Shown here piece by piece: positions 51,011 to 63,675 of a stretch of 64,000 nt of DNA. The stretch's first letter is position 1; each line of letters opens with the position of its first letter. The notes under the pieces were generated by a model. That model did not search any database. It was not told the origin of the DNA and saw nothing but the letters and a program-made list of their open reading frames with translations. Origin of the DNA: Lentzea albida (lineage in GTDB: Bacteria; Actinomycetota; Actinomycetes; Mycobacteriales; Pseudonocardiaceae); the NCBI RefSeq assembly GCF_900111005.1, contig NZ_FOFV01000005.1:248001-312000 (forward strand), given 5' to 3'. Position numbers and translations under genes: made by a program.

Positions 51011-51409
51011 TCACGCCCCGCGGTAGGTGCCGAAGCTCCAGCGGTTGCCCTCGGGGTCGGCCACGGTGAAGCCGCGCGAGCCGTAGTCCTCGTCGCACAG
51101 CCCGCGGATCTCGGTGGCGCCCCGTGCGAGCGCCTGGGCGTGCAGCTCGTCGGGCCGGTCGGTCACCACGTAGACGGACCCGCCGCCGGCCTTGGTCGCC
51201 TCGACCTCGCCGACCGACCGCACGGCGGAGCCCAGCATGACGCCGCCGCCCTCGGGCCAGACCATCTCGCAGTGCACGACCTCGCCGTCGGCCTCACCCG
51301 GAACGACGAGGTGCTCGGAGAAACCGAACGCCTCCACCAGGAAGCGGATCGCGGCGGGAGCGTCCCGATAGGACAGACAGGGCCAGCAGGTGGGTGCAGG
51401 TGTGCTCAT
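51011..51409 (-). CDS. VOC-family (glyoxalase/bleomycin-resistance fold) protein
   Basis: 132 residues, one pair of beta-alpha-beta-beta-beta modules: WPCLSYRDAPAAIRFLVEAFGFSEH at the start and RGFTVADPEGNRWSFGTYRG at the end. Metal ligands can be placed at the His of VVHCEMVW and the Glu/Asp of the C-terminal strand. Members range from isomerases to dioxygenases and drug-binding proteins; none can be chosen here. The start overlaps the AraC stop by 4 bp, so it is co-translated and may mediate a response related to that regulator. Confidence 0.85.
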   Translation of the reverse strand: MSTPAPTCWPCLSYRDAPAAIRFLVEAFGFSEHLVVPGEADGEVVHCEMVWPEGGGVMLGSAVRSVGEVEATKAGGGSVYVVTDRPDELHAQALARGATEIRGLCDEDYGSRGFTVADPEGNRWSFGTYRGA

Positions 51410-52206
51410 GGCGCCAACTCTGCGCCCGCACCGCCCTCACCGCCTTGTACGAATGGAAGCTCGGCCGCGATCCACTCGGACGGGGTCGCCCCGACGAGCG
51501 CGCGCCAGTCCCGGTTGAAGTGCGCCTGGTCGGTGTACCCGCAGGCGGCGGCGACCTCGGTGAACGTCGGCCGCCGCTCACCGCGCAGCATCCGGTTCGC
51601 CCGCTCGAACCTCATCACCCGCGCCACGACCTTGGGCGTGAGCCCGTACTCCGCCGCGAACCGCGCGCTCAGGTGCTGGCGGCTCCACCCGACCTCGGCG
51701 GCGATGTCGGCCACCGCCACCCCCGCCGCGAGCCGCTGCCACGCCCACGCCACCTCGACCTGCTGCCGCACCGGCCGCACGAGCCGCCCGAGCACCAGGT
51801 CCAGCAACGCGAACCGGTCCGTCCACGTCGCCGCGTGCCGCAACCGCTCGCGCAACTCGGCGGCCGGGGCGTCGAGCGAGTCGAGCCCGACCGTCACCCC
51901 GGAGAGCTCACCGGCCGGCACGCCGAAGAACGCCCGCATCCCCAGCGGCGTGAGGTCGCACTGGACGCCGTGCTGGAACCCGTCGTGGGTGATGATCACG
52001 GCCTCGTCGTGCAGGCCGCCGCACAGCGTGGCGAACCGGCCGTCCGCCAGGTCGACCGTGCCGTCCAGCGTGACCACGAGCGTGAGGGAGCGCGACGGCA
52101 GGCCGCGGTGGATGCCGGGCTCGGTGCGCATCCGATACCCGGAGTACCGCGTGACGAACGGCCTCAGCCGCGGGTGCGGCAGGCCGACGACGTGCTCGAC
52201 GTCCAC
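51406..52206 (-). CDS. AraC-family regulator
   Basis: 266 residues. The N-terminal sensor part (about 1-160) is followed by a double helix-turn-helix: IAAEVGWSRQHLSARFAAEYGL and EVAAACGYTDQAHFNRDWRALVGATPSEW. The GTG at 52206 is the first start after the upstream ROK gene (gap of 10 bp). Operon order on the minus strand is ROK, AraC, VOC. The VOC protein may be its output. Confidence 0.85.
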   Translation of the reverse strand: MDVEHVVGLPHPRLRPFVTRYSGYRMRTEPGIHRGLPSRSLTLVVTLDGTVDLADGRFATLCGGLHDEAVIITHDGFQHGVQCDLTPLGMRAFFGVPAGELSGVTVGLDSLDAPAAELRERLRHAATWTDRFALLDLVLGRLVRPVRQQVEVAWAWQRLAAGVAVADIAAEVGWSRQHLSARFAAEYGLTPKVVARVMRFERANRMLRGERRPTFTEVAAACGYTDQAHFNRDWRALVGATPSEWIAAELPFVQGGEGGAGAELAP

Positions 52207-52216
52207 ACCCCCGATG

Positions 52217-53191
52217 CTAAAACAGTTCGCCGAGAACCAGCAGCCCCGCACCCACCGGCACCAGGTCGGGCCCGTACGACGTGACGCTCACGTCCACATC
52301 GGGCATCGCCCGCAGGTACAGCTCCGGCGACCGCAGCACCTTCCGTCCACTCAGGACGATCTGGTCGAGGTCCAGCAGCTGCACCAGGTTCGTGACCGCG
52401 GCGGCGAGGACCCGTGCCGCCTCGTCGTCCTTGGCGGCCGCGTGCACCGCCTCGACGCACCCGCGCCGTCCGCACACGCACAACGGCCCGTCGAGCTGGA
52501 TCGTCGTGTGGCCGAACTCGCCCGCCCCCGACCGCGCGCCCCGGTGCACCTCCCCGCCGAGCAGCAACCCGACGCCCAGGCCGGTGCCGACGAACACGAG
52601 CGCCGCGTCCCGCATCGGCCGGCGCCACGCCTCGGCGAGCACGGCCGCGTTGGTGTCCTTGTCGACGACGACCGGCAGCCCGAGCCGTTCCTGCGCCAGC
52701 GCCTTCAGCGGGATCGAGGACCAGCCCGGCAGGCCGTTCGGCGACACCACTCCCTCGCCGTGCTCCAGCGGACCGGCGATGCCGATGCCGAGCCCGAGCA
52801 CCTTCTCGTCGAGCGAGATCAACGGCTCCAGGGCGTCCAGCACGTCGGCGGGCGTGAACATCGGGGCCAGCGGTGCCACCGCGGTCGACACCACCTCGCC
52901 GGTGAGGTCGAGCTTCACCACGCGCAGCTCGTCGCGGTCGACGTACGCACCGTAGGCGTAGGCCCCGTCCGCGGCGAGCCGCAACGACATCCGCGGCTTG
53001 CCCCGGCCGCCGTCGCGCACGGCGCCGGTCTCCTCCAACAGGCCCGCCGAGATGAGCCTCGCCACGATCTTCGAGACCGCCTGCGGGGTCAGTCCGGCCT
53101 CCGCGGCGATGGAAGCCCTGCTCACGGCCCCTGAGCGGACGAGCCGGAGCACTGTCCTGTCGTTGTGCGAGCGCAGTGAGGTGAGGTCCAC
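52217..53191 (-). CDS. ROK-family transcriptional repressor/sugar kinase homologue
   Basis: 324 residues. N-terminal winged helix (VSRASIAAEAGLTPQAVSKIVARLISAGLL, about 24-53), then an ASKHA fold with GLGIGIAGPLEHG and VFVGTGLGVGLLLGG. The ROK zinc signature is present as GEFGHTTI with CVCGRRGC. Proteins with the N-terminal helix act as sugar-responsive repressors (NagC/XylR type). It is divergent from a Gfo/Idh dehydrogenase gene by only 38 bp, a likely control target for sugar or inositol-type metabolism. Confidence 0.88.
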   Translation of the reverse strand: MDLTSLRSHNDRTVLRLVRSGAVSRASIAAEAGLTPQAVSKIVARLISAGLLEETGAVRDGGRGKPRMSLRLAADGAYAYGAYVDRDELRVVKLDLTGEVVSTAVAPLAPMFTPADVLDALEPLISLDEKVLGLGIGIAGPLEHGEGVVSPNGLPGWSSIPLKALAQERLGLPVVVDKDTNAAVLAEAWRRPMRDAALVFVGTGLGVGLLLGGEVHRGARSGAGEFGHTTIQLDGPLCVCGRRGCVEAVHAAAKDDEAARVLAAAVTNLVQLLDLDQIVLSGRKVLRSPELYLRAMPDVDVSVTSYGPDLVPVGAGLLVLGELF

Positions 53192-53229
53192 GGTCGCAAT
53201 TATTCAACAGCGTTGCTTTAATCGGAAGC

Positions 53230-54237
53230 ATGACTCGAGTCGGACTTCTGGGCTACGGCATAGCGGGGCGGGTCTTCCACGGCCCGCTGATCTCCTCCAC
53301 CGAGGGCATGGACCTCGTCGCGATCGTCACCTCGGACCCGCGGCGGCAGGCGCAGGCCCGTGCCGCGCACCCGGACGCGAAGATCGTGACGGCGGACGAG
53401 CTGTTCGAGCTGGACCTCGACCTGGTCGTCGTGGCGACGCCGAACAGGACCCACGTCGAGTACGCGAAGCGCGCCATCGCCAAGGGTGTAGCGGTCGTCG
53501 TCGACAAGCCGTTCGCGCCGACGTCCGCGGAGGCCACCGAACTCCTGGCCGCGGCCCAGGCCGCCGGGGTGCCGCTCACCGTCTTCCAGAACCGCCGCTG
53601 GGACAGCGACTTCCTCACCGTGCGCGAGGTCCTGGGCGAACTCGGCGAGGTCCGGCGGTTCGAGTCCCGCTTCGAGCGCTGGATCCCGGAGGTCTGGGAC
53701 AACTGGCGCGAGTTCGGCGCCCCCGAGGAGGCGGGCGGCCTGCTCTACGACCTCGGCGCACACCTCGTCGACCAGGCGCTGCAGCTGTTCGGGCCGGTCA
53801 GGAGCGTCTACGCCGAACTCGACCTGCGCCGCCCCGGCGTGCAGGTCGACGACGACGTGTTCGTCGCGCTGACGCACGAGAACGGCGTCCGCTCCCACCT
53901 GTGGGCCAACGCGCACGCGGCACACCACGGGCCGCGGTTCCGCCTGCTCGGCAGCGAGGGCGCGTTCGAGATCAGCGGCCTCGACGAGCAGGAGGACGCG
54001 CTCGCCGCCGGGCGCCGCCCGACCGGCTCCGGCTGGGGTCACGAGGACCGCACCGGCACGCTCGGCGTTCTCGACCGGACCACCGAGGTCGCCGTGGAAC
54101 CCGGTGCGTACCAGAACTTCTACTCCGAACTGCAGGCCGGCCGGATCCCCGTGGACCCGGCCGGAGCCGTGGCCGCCCTGCGGGTGATCGAGGCCGCTTT
54201 CCTGTCCGCACGCGAGAACCGGGTGGTGCAGCTGTGA
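53230..54237 (+). CDS. Gfo/Idh/MocA-family oxidoreductase
   Basis: 335 residues. N-terminal NAD(P) fold (VGLLGYGIAGRVFHGPLI), ATPNRTHVEYAKRAIAKG and VVVDKPFAPT (the EKP-like motif, here DKP); the C-terminal beta-sheet domain includes GGLLYDLGAHLVDQALQLFG with the conserved His. Acts on a sugar, inositol or similar polyol; the divergent ROK repressor supports that. It overlaps the next gene by 4 bp (GTGA). Confidence 0.9.
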   Translation: MTRVGLLGYGIAGRVFHGPLISSTEGMDLVAIVTSDPRRQAQARAAHPDAKIVTADELFELDLDLVVVATPNRTHVEYAKRAIAKGVAVVVDKPFAPTSAEATELLAAAQAAGVPLTVFQNRRWDSDFLTVREVLGELGEVRRFESRFERWIPEVWDNWREFGAPEEAGGLLYDLGAHLVDQALQLFGPVRSVYAELDLRRPGVQVDDDVFVALTHENGVRSHLWANAHAAHHGPRFRLLGSEGAFEISGLDEQEDALAAGRRPTGSGWGHEDRTGTLGVLDRTTEVAVEPGAYQNFYSELQAGRIPVDPAGAVAALRVIEAAFLSARENRVVQL

Positions 54238-54701
54238 ACTCCGAGGAACTCCTCGCCCAGGAACGCCGGCTCCAGTTCAGCCGGTTCGGCAACGACGTCG
54301 CGATCGAGCTCGGCCTGCACCTGCTCGACGCCGCCCGCCAACAGGGCCTGCCGATCGCGATCTCGGTGCGGCGGGGCGGTCACCGGCTCTTCCACGCCGC
54401 GCTGCCCGGCACGTCGCCGAACAACGACAGGTGGCTCGAGCGCAAGGCCCGCGTGGTCGAGCTGTTCGGGCACAGCTCGTTCTACGTCGGCACGGAGTTC
54501 CGGGAGAAGGGCACGACGTTCGAGGCGGAGTCGCGCCTCGACCCCGACCTGTACGCCGCACACGGCGGTGTGTTCCCCGTCATCGTCCGCGGCACCGGCC
54601 CGGTCGGCACGGTCGGGGTGTCCGGTCTCCCCCAGGCGGAGGACCACGCGTTCGTCGTCGACCAGCTGGAATCATTCCTGAACTCGCGCGACGCGCAATG
54701 A
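54234..54701 (+). CDS. Heme-degrading/HbpS-like (UPF0303) protein
   Basis: 155 residues. ALGLHLLDAARQQGLPIAISVRRGGHRLFHAALPG-type N-terminus and FPVIVRGTGPVGTVGVSGLPQAEDHAFVVDQLESFL C-terminus match the UPF0303/GlcG-HbpS fold. Members bind haem or act with oxidoreductases; a role for the dehydrogenase upstream is plausible. The GTG at 54234 overlaps the stop of that gene. A hairpin follows. Confidence 0.85.
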   Translation: MNSEELLAQERRLQFSRFGNDVAIELGLHLLDAARQQGLPIAISVRRGGHRLFHAALPGTSPNNDRWLERKARVVELFGHSSFYVGTEFREKGTTFEAESRLDPDLYAAHGGVFPVIVRGTGPVGTVGVSGLPQAEDHAFVVDQLESFLNSRDAQ

Positions 54702-54725
54702 CACCAATAGTCGTTGCGGCAATTT

Positions 54726-54771
54726 GATGCCCACCACTTCGAGTGGATTTCAGTCCGCTCGAAGTGGCATC
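54726..54771 (+). terminator. Terminator hairpin
   Basis: A 10-bp perfect stem (54734-54743 with 54758-54767) is extended by GATGCC/GGCATC on the outside after a small bulge. It ends the Gfo/Idh-HbpS operon and insulates the encapsulin operon. Confidence 0.75.
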
Positions 54772-55058
54772 TCATAACATCACCACCAGCCCTGACAATG
54801 TGCACGAAAGAGTGATCCTACTGGTCCAAACGAGTGCCCGATTCCATCGGCGAACGAATAGCGGGCGATCACTCGCCTGCCGATACAAGAACGGTTGCAT
54901 CCGGCAGCAGTTGTACGCTCCGTAGCCCCACCAGGCGCAAGCCACCCACCCGAATGACGCCTTTTTGGCCCCTTCACAGCTCTCAATTCCGCGAACTAAC
55001 GTCCTTTCCGGCTTATCGGATTGGTCCATTAGCGCATTGAGATAGGTGGGTACCGGTT
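54772..55058 (+). promoter_or_regulatory. Leader region of the encapsulin-terpene operon
   Basis: 287 bp without a supported gene. Less GC-rich than its surroundings, with no clear -35/-10 pair. GGCGA/TCGCC (54864-54877) is a weak inverted repeat. AGGTGGG (55044-55050) is the ribosome site of the first shell gene, 8 bases from its GTG. This must hold the operon promoter, since the next 8.6 kb are tightly packed. Confidence 0.55.
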
Positions 55059-58550
<3,492 letters not shown>

Positions 58551-58571
58551 AACAGATTGGCAGGACCTGCA

Positions 58572-59972
58572 GTGACTGTTACCGATCCGGGCCTCGGGAT
58601 CGAGGACAAGCAGCTGAGCCTCTCCCGGGCCGCGGCCCGCAACCTCGCCACGACCACCAAGTCCGCGCCGCAGATGCAGGGCATCTCGCCCCGCTGGCTG
58701 CTGCGCATGCTGCCGTGGGTCGAGGCGAAGGGTGGCGCGTACCGGGTCAACCGCCGGCTCTCCTACGCCATCGGCGACGGCCGGGTCACCTTCACCGCCG
58801 TGGGCTCCGAGGTGCGGATCGTGCCGCAGGAGCTGGCGGAGTTCAAGCTGCTGCGCGGGTTCGAGGACGAGGCGGCGCTGACCGCCGTCGCGAACCGGTT
58901 CGAGCAGCGCGAGTACGAGCCGGGCGAGGTGATCGCGCACCGCGGCCAGTCCGTCGACGAGATCATCGTGATCGCGCACGGCAAGGTCACCAAGACCGGC
59001 CGCGGCGAGTACGGCGACGACGTGGCGCTGGGCACGATCGCGGACGGCGAGTACCTCGGTGACGAGCCCGTCCTGTCCGGTGCGGACAAGAACTGGAGCT
59101 TCACCGCCCGCGCGTTGACGCCGACGACGGCCGTGGTGCTGTCGCGCGCGGCCTTCGCGCAGCTCACCGGGCAGATCGAGCCGATGCGCGAGCACATCCA
59201 GCAGCAGCTCGCGAACCCGTCGAAGACGTCGAACAAGCACGGCGAGGCCGAGATCGACATCTCGTCCGGTCACGACGGGGAGCCGACGCTGCCCGGCACG
59301 TTCGTCGACTACGAGCTGCGGCCGCGCGAGTACGAGCTCTCGGTGGCGCAGACGATCGTGCGCGTCCACACGAGGGTGGCGGACCTCTACAGCCAGCCGA
59401 TGGACCAGGTCGAGCACCAGTTGCGGCTGACGATCGAGGCCCTGCGCGAGCGCCAGGAGCACGAGCTCGTCAACAACAAGGAGTTCGGCCTGCTCGCGAG
59501 CGCCGACCTCAAGCAGCGCGTCAGCACGCACTCCGGACCGGTGACGCCGGACGACATGGACGAGCTGATCTCGCGCCGCCGCAACACCAGGCTGATCCTC
59601 GCCCACCCCAAGGCGATCGCCGCGTTCGGCCGCCAGCTCAACAAGCGCGGGCTGTACGTGCCGACCGTCGACGTCGAGGGTCAGCAGCTGCAGTCGTGGC
59701 GGGGCGTGCCCATCGCGCCGTGCGACAAGATCCCGGTCAACAAGAACGGCACCACGTCGATCATCGCGATGCGGCTCGGCGAGGAGAAGCAGGGCGTCAT
59801 CGGCCTGCGCCAGACCGGCATCCCGGACGAGTACGAGCCCGGCCTGAACGTGCGGTTCATGGGCATCGACGAGCACGCGATGCTCAAGTACCTGGTGTCG
59901 ACGTACTACTCGGCCGCGGTGCTGGTGCCGGACGCCCTGGGCGTGCTGGAGAACGTGGAGATCGGTCTCTAG
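58572..59972 (+). CDS. Family 2B encapsulin shell protein 2 (EshA-like)
   Basis: 466 residues, clear paralogue of the first shell: same start (TVTD), [63 protein letters not shown] and [18 protein letters not shown]. The cNMP-like insertion (about 85-215) is the most diverged part: [18 protein letters not shown] replaces [16 protein letters not shown] of shell 1. The GTG at 58572 is chosen by matching the first shell; AGGA precedes it. Two shells in one operon suggest a mixed shell or two compartments. Confidence 0.88.
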   Translation: MTVTDPGLGIEDKQLSLSRAAARNLATTTKSAPQMQGISPRWLLRMLPWVEAKGGAYRVNRRLSYAIGDGRVTFTAVGSEVRIVPQELAEFKLLRGFEDEAALTAVANRFEQREYEPGEVIAHRGQSVDEIIVIAHGKVTKTGRGEYGDDVALGTIADGEYLGDEPVLSGADKNWSFTARALTPTTAVVLSRAAFAQLTGQIEPMREHIQQQLANPSKTSNKHGEAEIDISSGHDGEPTLPGTFVDYELRPREYELSVAQTIVRVHTRVADLYSQPMDQVEHQLRLTIEALRERQEHELVNNKEFGLLASADLKQRVSTHSGPVTPDDMDELISRRRNTRLILAHPKAIAAFGRQLNKRGLYVPTVDVEGQQLQSWRGVPIAPCDKIPVNKNGTTSIIAMRLGEEKQGVIGLRQTGIPDEYEPGLNVRFMGIDEHAMLKYLVSTYYSAAVLVPDALGVLENVEIGL

Positions 59973-59975
59973 GCG

Positions 59976-61022
59976 ATGACAGCGGAGATGACCGAACCAC
60001 TGGCCGCCGGACGGCCGTCCGGCGAGCTGCTCGCGTGGAGCCGGAGCCTCGTGCTCCCGGCTCTGCGCAAGGCCGTCGACCAGCTGCCGCCGGCGATGCG
60101 CACGATCGCGGAGTACCACCACGGGTGGCGCGACGAGTACGGCAACCCGGTGCTCGAGAACGGCGGCAAGGCGATCCGTCCCGCGCTGGTGCTGCTGGCG
60201 GCCGAGGCCGTCGGCGGCACCGCCGACTCCGCCGTGCCCGCCGCGGTCGCGGTGGAGCTGATCCACAACTTCTCGTTGCTGCACGACGACGTGATGGACC
60301 GCGACACGACCCGGCGCCACCGGGCCACGGCGTGGACCGTGTTCGGCGTCAACGCGGCGATCCTCGCCGGTGACGCGTTGCAGGCGCTGGCCCTGGACGT
60401 GCTCGCGGCGTCGGGACACCCGCGCGCGCTGGAGGCGATCCGGACGCTCAACGACGCCACCGTCGCGTTGCTCGAAGGCCAGGCGTACGACCTGGACTTC
60501 GAGACGCGCGACGACGTGCGGGTCTCCGAGGTCGAGCGGATGTCGCGCGGCAAGACGGGAGCGCTGCTCGGCGCCTCGACCTCGCTGGGCGCGCTGTACG
60601 GCGGCGGGTCCGACGAGCAGGTCGAGGCGATGCGCGGCTACGGGACCGAGCTGGGGCTGGCGTTCCAGCACGTGGACGACCTGCTCGGCATCTGGGGCGA
60701 CCCGGCGGTGACGGGCAAGGTCGCGCAGATGGACCTGGTGAACCGCAAGAAGTCGCTGCCGGTCGTGCGGGCCCTGAACGCGGGGTTCCCCGCCTCCGCG
60801 GAGCTCGCGTCGCTGTACTTCGGCGAGCACGAGATGAACGCGGAAACGCTTGCGCGGGCGGCGGACCTGGTCGACCAGGCCGGCGGTCGCGCGTGGAGCC
60901 AGACGCAGGCCGACGAGCTCCACACGCAGGCGTTGGTCCACCTCGGCGAGGCGTCCCCGACCGCACGCGCGGCCGTGGAGCTCGGCACGCTCGCCCAACT
61001 GGTCACCCATCGAGATCACTGA
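59976..61022 (+). CDS. Polyprenyl diphosphate synthase (FPP/GGPP synthase type)
   Basis: 348 residues. First Asp-rich motif LLHDDVMDRD (DDVMD at 104-108) preceded by GGKAIRPALVLLA, and second motif FQHVDDLLGIWGDP (234-242), typical of actinobacterial (G)GPP/FPP synthases. The Ala-Phe-rich pocket before the first motif (ELIHNFSLL) suggests C15-C20 product; chain length is not certain. It starts 3 bp after the second shell gene. It would supply the allylic diphosphate for the cyclase. Polyprenyl synthases are recurrent partners of family 2B encapsulins, so it may be cargo itself. Confidence 0.88.
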   Translation: MTAEMTEPLAAGRPSGELLAWSRSLVLPALRKAVDQLPPAMRTIAEYHHGWRDEYGNPVLENGGKAIRPALVLLAAEAVGGTADSAVPAAVAVELIHNFSLLHDDVMDRDTTRRHRATAWTVFGVNAAILAGDALQALALDVLAASGHPRALEAIRTLNDATVALLEGQAYDLDFETRDDVRVSEVERMSRGKTGALLGASTSLGALYGGGSDEQVEAMRGYGTELGLAFQHVDDLLGIWGDPAVTGKVAQMDLVNRKKSLPVVRALNAGFPASAELASLYFGEHEMNAETLARAADLVDQAGGRAWSQTQADELHTQALVHLGEASPTARAAVELGTLAQLVTHRDH

Positions 61023-61037
61023 TCCTGGAAGGCACTG

Positions 61038-61979
61038 ATGACGGAACACCCGCCGCGTTCGGTCCTGCTCGCCTCCCCCCGGTCGTTCTGCGCCGGGGTG
61101 GAGCGCGCCATCGAGATCGTGGAACGACTGCTCGACCAGCGCGGCGGCCCCGTCTACGTGCGCAAGCAGATCGTGCACAACGTCCACGTCGTGCGGTCAC
61201 TGGAGGCTCGTGGCGCCGTGTTCGTGGAGGAGCTGTCCGAGGTGCCTTTCGGTGCCACGGCGGTGTTCTCCGCGCACGGCGTCTCCCCCGCGGTGCGCGC
61301 CGAGGCCCGGCTGCGCGACCTCGACGTGCTGGACGCGACGTGCCCCCTGGTGACGAAGGTGCACTCCGAGGCGCGGCGGTTCGCCGAGCGCGGGGACACC
61401 ATCGTGCTGATCGGCCACGCCGGGCACGAGGAGGTCGAGGGCACGCTCGGTGAGGCCCCCGACCAGATGGTGCTGGTGGAGACCGTGGAGGACGTCCTCG
61501 CGCTGGAGATCACCGGTCCGGTGTCGTACCTGACGCAGACGACGCTGGCCGTCGACGAGACGGCCGAGGTGATCGAGGCGCTGGAGCGGAAGTTCCCGCA
61601 CGTGCGGGGGCCCGGTTCCGACGACATCTGCTACGCCACCACGAACCGGCAGATCGCGATCCGCGAGGTCGCCGAGCAGTCCGACCTCGTGCTGGTGGTG
61701 GGATCGAAGAACTCGTCGAACTCGGTGCGGATGGTGGAGCTCGCGGCCCGCGGCGGCACGCCGGCGCACCTGATCGACGACGCCTCGGAGATCGACCCGG
61801 CGTGGCTCGCCGGCGTGACGTCGGTCGGCCTCTCCGCCGGCGCCTCGGCCCCTCCCGAGCTGGTGGACGAGGTCGTGGAGGCGTTGAAGGCCATGGGTTC
61901 CGTGTCCGTGTCGACGCACACGACCGCGACGGAGACGATCTCGTTCACGTTGCCGCTGGCGGTGCGCCGTGCTGGCTGA
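61038..61979 (+). CDS. ispH: 4-hydroxy-3-methylbut-2-enyl diphosphate reductase
   Basis: 313 residues. Last enzyme of the MEP pathway: reduces HMBPP to IPP and DMAPP with a [4Fe-4S] cluster. The three cluster Cys are in SFCAGVERA (about 15), [12 protein letters not shown] (about 98) and [11 protein letters not shown] (about 198). TQTTLAVDE and SNSVRM substrate motifs are intact. GGAAGG lies before the ATG. It is 15 bp after the prenyl synthase and overlaps dxs by 11 bp. It supplies C5 units for the operon. Confidence 0.93.
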   Translation: MTEHPPRSVLLASPRSFCAGVERAIEIVERLLDQRGGPVYVRKQIVHNVHVVRSLEARGAVFVEELSEVPFGATAVFSAHGVSPAVRAEARLRDLDVLDATCPLVTKVHSEARRFAERGDTIVLIGHAGHEEVEGTLGEAPDQMVLVETVEDVLALEITGPVSYLTQTTLAVDETAEVIEALERKFPHVRGPGSDDICYATTNRQIAIREVAEQSDLVLVVGSKNSSNSVRMVELAARGGTPAHLIDDASEIDPAWLAGVTSVGLSAGASAPPELVDEVVEALKAMGSVSVSTHTTATETISFTLPLAVRRAG

Positions 61980-63675
61980 CATCACCTCGCCCGCGGACGT
62001 GCGGGCGCTCTCGTCCTCCGAGCTCGGTGCGCTGGCGTCGGAGGTCCGGTCGTTCCTGATCTCGAAAGTGCACCGGACCGGTGGTCACCTCGGGCCGAAC
62101 CTGGGTGCCGTCGAGCTGACGATCGCGGTGCACCGGGTGTTCACCTCGCCGGTCGACGTGGTGCTGTTCGACACCGGGCACCAGTCGTACATGCACAAGA
62201 TGCTGACGGGCCGGTGCTCGGACTTCGACTCGTTGCGGCAGGCCGGCGGCATGTCGGGGTACCCGTCGGCGGCCGAGTCCGCGCACGACGTCGTCGAGAA
62301 CTCGCACGCCTCGACGGCACTGTCCTATGCGGACGGTCTGGCCAAGGCGTTCGAACTGGGCGGCACCGAGCGCAGGGTGGTCGCGATCGTCGGTGACGGC
62401 GCGCTCACCGGCGGGATGTGCTGGGAGGCGCTGAACAACATCGGCGGTTCGTCGCGCCCGGTCGTGGTGCTGCTCAACGACAACGGCCGCTCGTACGACC
62501 CGACCGCCGGTGGTTTCGCGGCGTCGTTGCTGGACGGCACCGCGCGGGGGTTGTTCGAGGCGTTGGGTCTCGCGTACATCGGCGAGGTCGACGGGCACCA
62601 CGTGCACGCCGTCGAGAACGCCCTGTGGGAGGCCAAGTCGCTCGGCCGTCCCGTCGTCGTGCACTGCAAGACCGTGAAGGGCAAGGGCTATCCCGCTGCC
62701 GAGTCCGACGAGGCCGACCGCATGCACGCGGTCGGCGCCGCGGGTGCCACCGGCGGCCGGACGTGGACCGACGCGTTCTCCGACGAGATCGTGGCGATCG
62801 GCGCCGAGCGCCCGGACGTCGTCTGCCTGACCGCGGCGATGCTGGAACCGGTGGGGCTGCGGCCTTTCTCCGAACGCTTCCCGTCGCGCGTGTTCGACGT
62901 GGGCATCGCCGAGCAGCACGCCGTGACGTCCGCCGCGGGCATGGCCATGGGCGGCCTGCACCCGGTGGTCGCCGTCTACGCGACGTTCCTGTCCCGCGCG
63001 TTCGACCAGCTGCTGATGGACGTGGCGCTGCACCGGCTCCCGGTGACGTTCGTGCTGGACCGGGCCGGCGTGACCGGTCCGGACGGCGCATCGCACCACG
63101 GCATGTGGGACGCCTCCGTGCTGCCCGTGGTCCCCGGCCTCCGGCTGGCCGCCCCGCGCGACCCGGCGTCCCTGGCCGCACTGCTGCGCGAGGCCGTCGA
63201 GGTGGTGGACGGCCCCACGGTCGTGCGCTACCCGAAAGCCGCGGTGGGGCCGGACGTGCCCGCGGTCCGCCGTGTGGGCCACTTCGACGTGCTGCGCGAG
63301 GCCCCGGACGCCGAGGTGCTCCTCATCGCCGTGGGCCCGCTGGCGGGTGCGTGTCTGGCCGCGGCGGACGAACTGGCGTCGCACGACGTCCGCGTCACCG
63401 TGGTGGACCCGCGCTGGACCGCACCCCTGGACCCGCACCTGGTCAAGTACAGCGGCCGGCACCGCCTCGTCCTGGCCGTCGAGGACACGACGTCGACAGG
63501 CGCCCTGGGAGCACGTCTCGGCCAAGCCCTGACCGGCACGTCCGCGTGCGTGGCGACCTTCGCCCTGCCACCGCGTTTCCTGCCCCACGACTCCCGCGCG
63601 CGCATCCTCCGCGCCCACGGCCTCGACGCCGCGGGCATCACGACGAGCGTGCTGAAGCGCCTCGGCGTGAAGTGA
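61969..63675 (+). CDS. dxs: 1-deoxy-D-xylulose-5-phosphate synthase, shortened form
   Basis: 568 residues. First MEP enzyme: pyruvate plus glyceraldehyde-3-phosphate to DXP, using thiamine diphosphate. [27 protein letters not shown][11 protein letters not shown], GEVDGHH and the catalytic Glu of GIAEQHAV are present. Compared with ordinary Streptomyces-type DXS, the stretch between [10 protein letters not shown] and the [11 protein letters not shown] block is about 45 residues shorter. This may be a specialised second DXS; the housekeeping copy is expected elsewhere. The GTG at 61969 overlaps ispH by 11 bp. Its 3' end overlaps the convergent membrane-protein gene by 38 bp. Confidence 0.9.
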   Translation: MLADITSPADVRALSSSELGALASEVRSFLISKVHRTGGHLGPNLGAVELTIAVHRVFTSPVDVVLFDTGHQSYMHKMLTGRCSDFDSLRQAGGMSGYPSAAESAHDVVENSHASTALSYADGLAKAFELGGTERRVVAIVGDGALTGGMCWEALNNIGGSSRPVVVLLNDNGRSYDPTAGGFAASLLDGTARGLFEALGLAYIGEVDGHHVHAVENALWEAKSLGRPVVVHCKTVKGKGYPAAESDEADRMHAVGAAGATGGRTWTDAFSDEIVAIGAERPDVVCLTAAMLEPVGLRPFSERFPSRVFDVGIAEQHAVTSAAGMAMGGLHPVVAVYATFLSRAFDQLLMDVALHRLPVTFVLDRAGVTGPDGASHHGMWDASVLPVVPGLRLAAPRDPASLAALLREAVEVVDGPTVVRYPKAAVGPDVPAVRRVGHFDVLREAPDAEVLLIAVGPLAGACLAAADELASHDVRVTVVDPRWTAPLDPHLVKYSGRHRLVLAVEDTTSTGALGARLGQALTGTSACVATFALPPRFLPHDSRARILRAHGLDAAGITTSVLKRLGVK

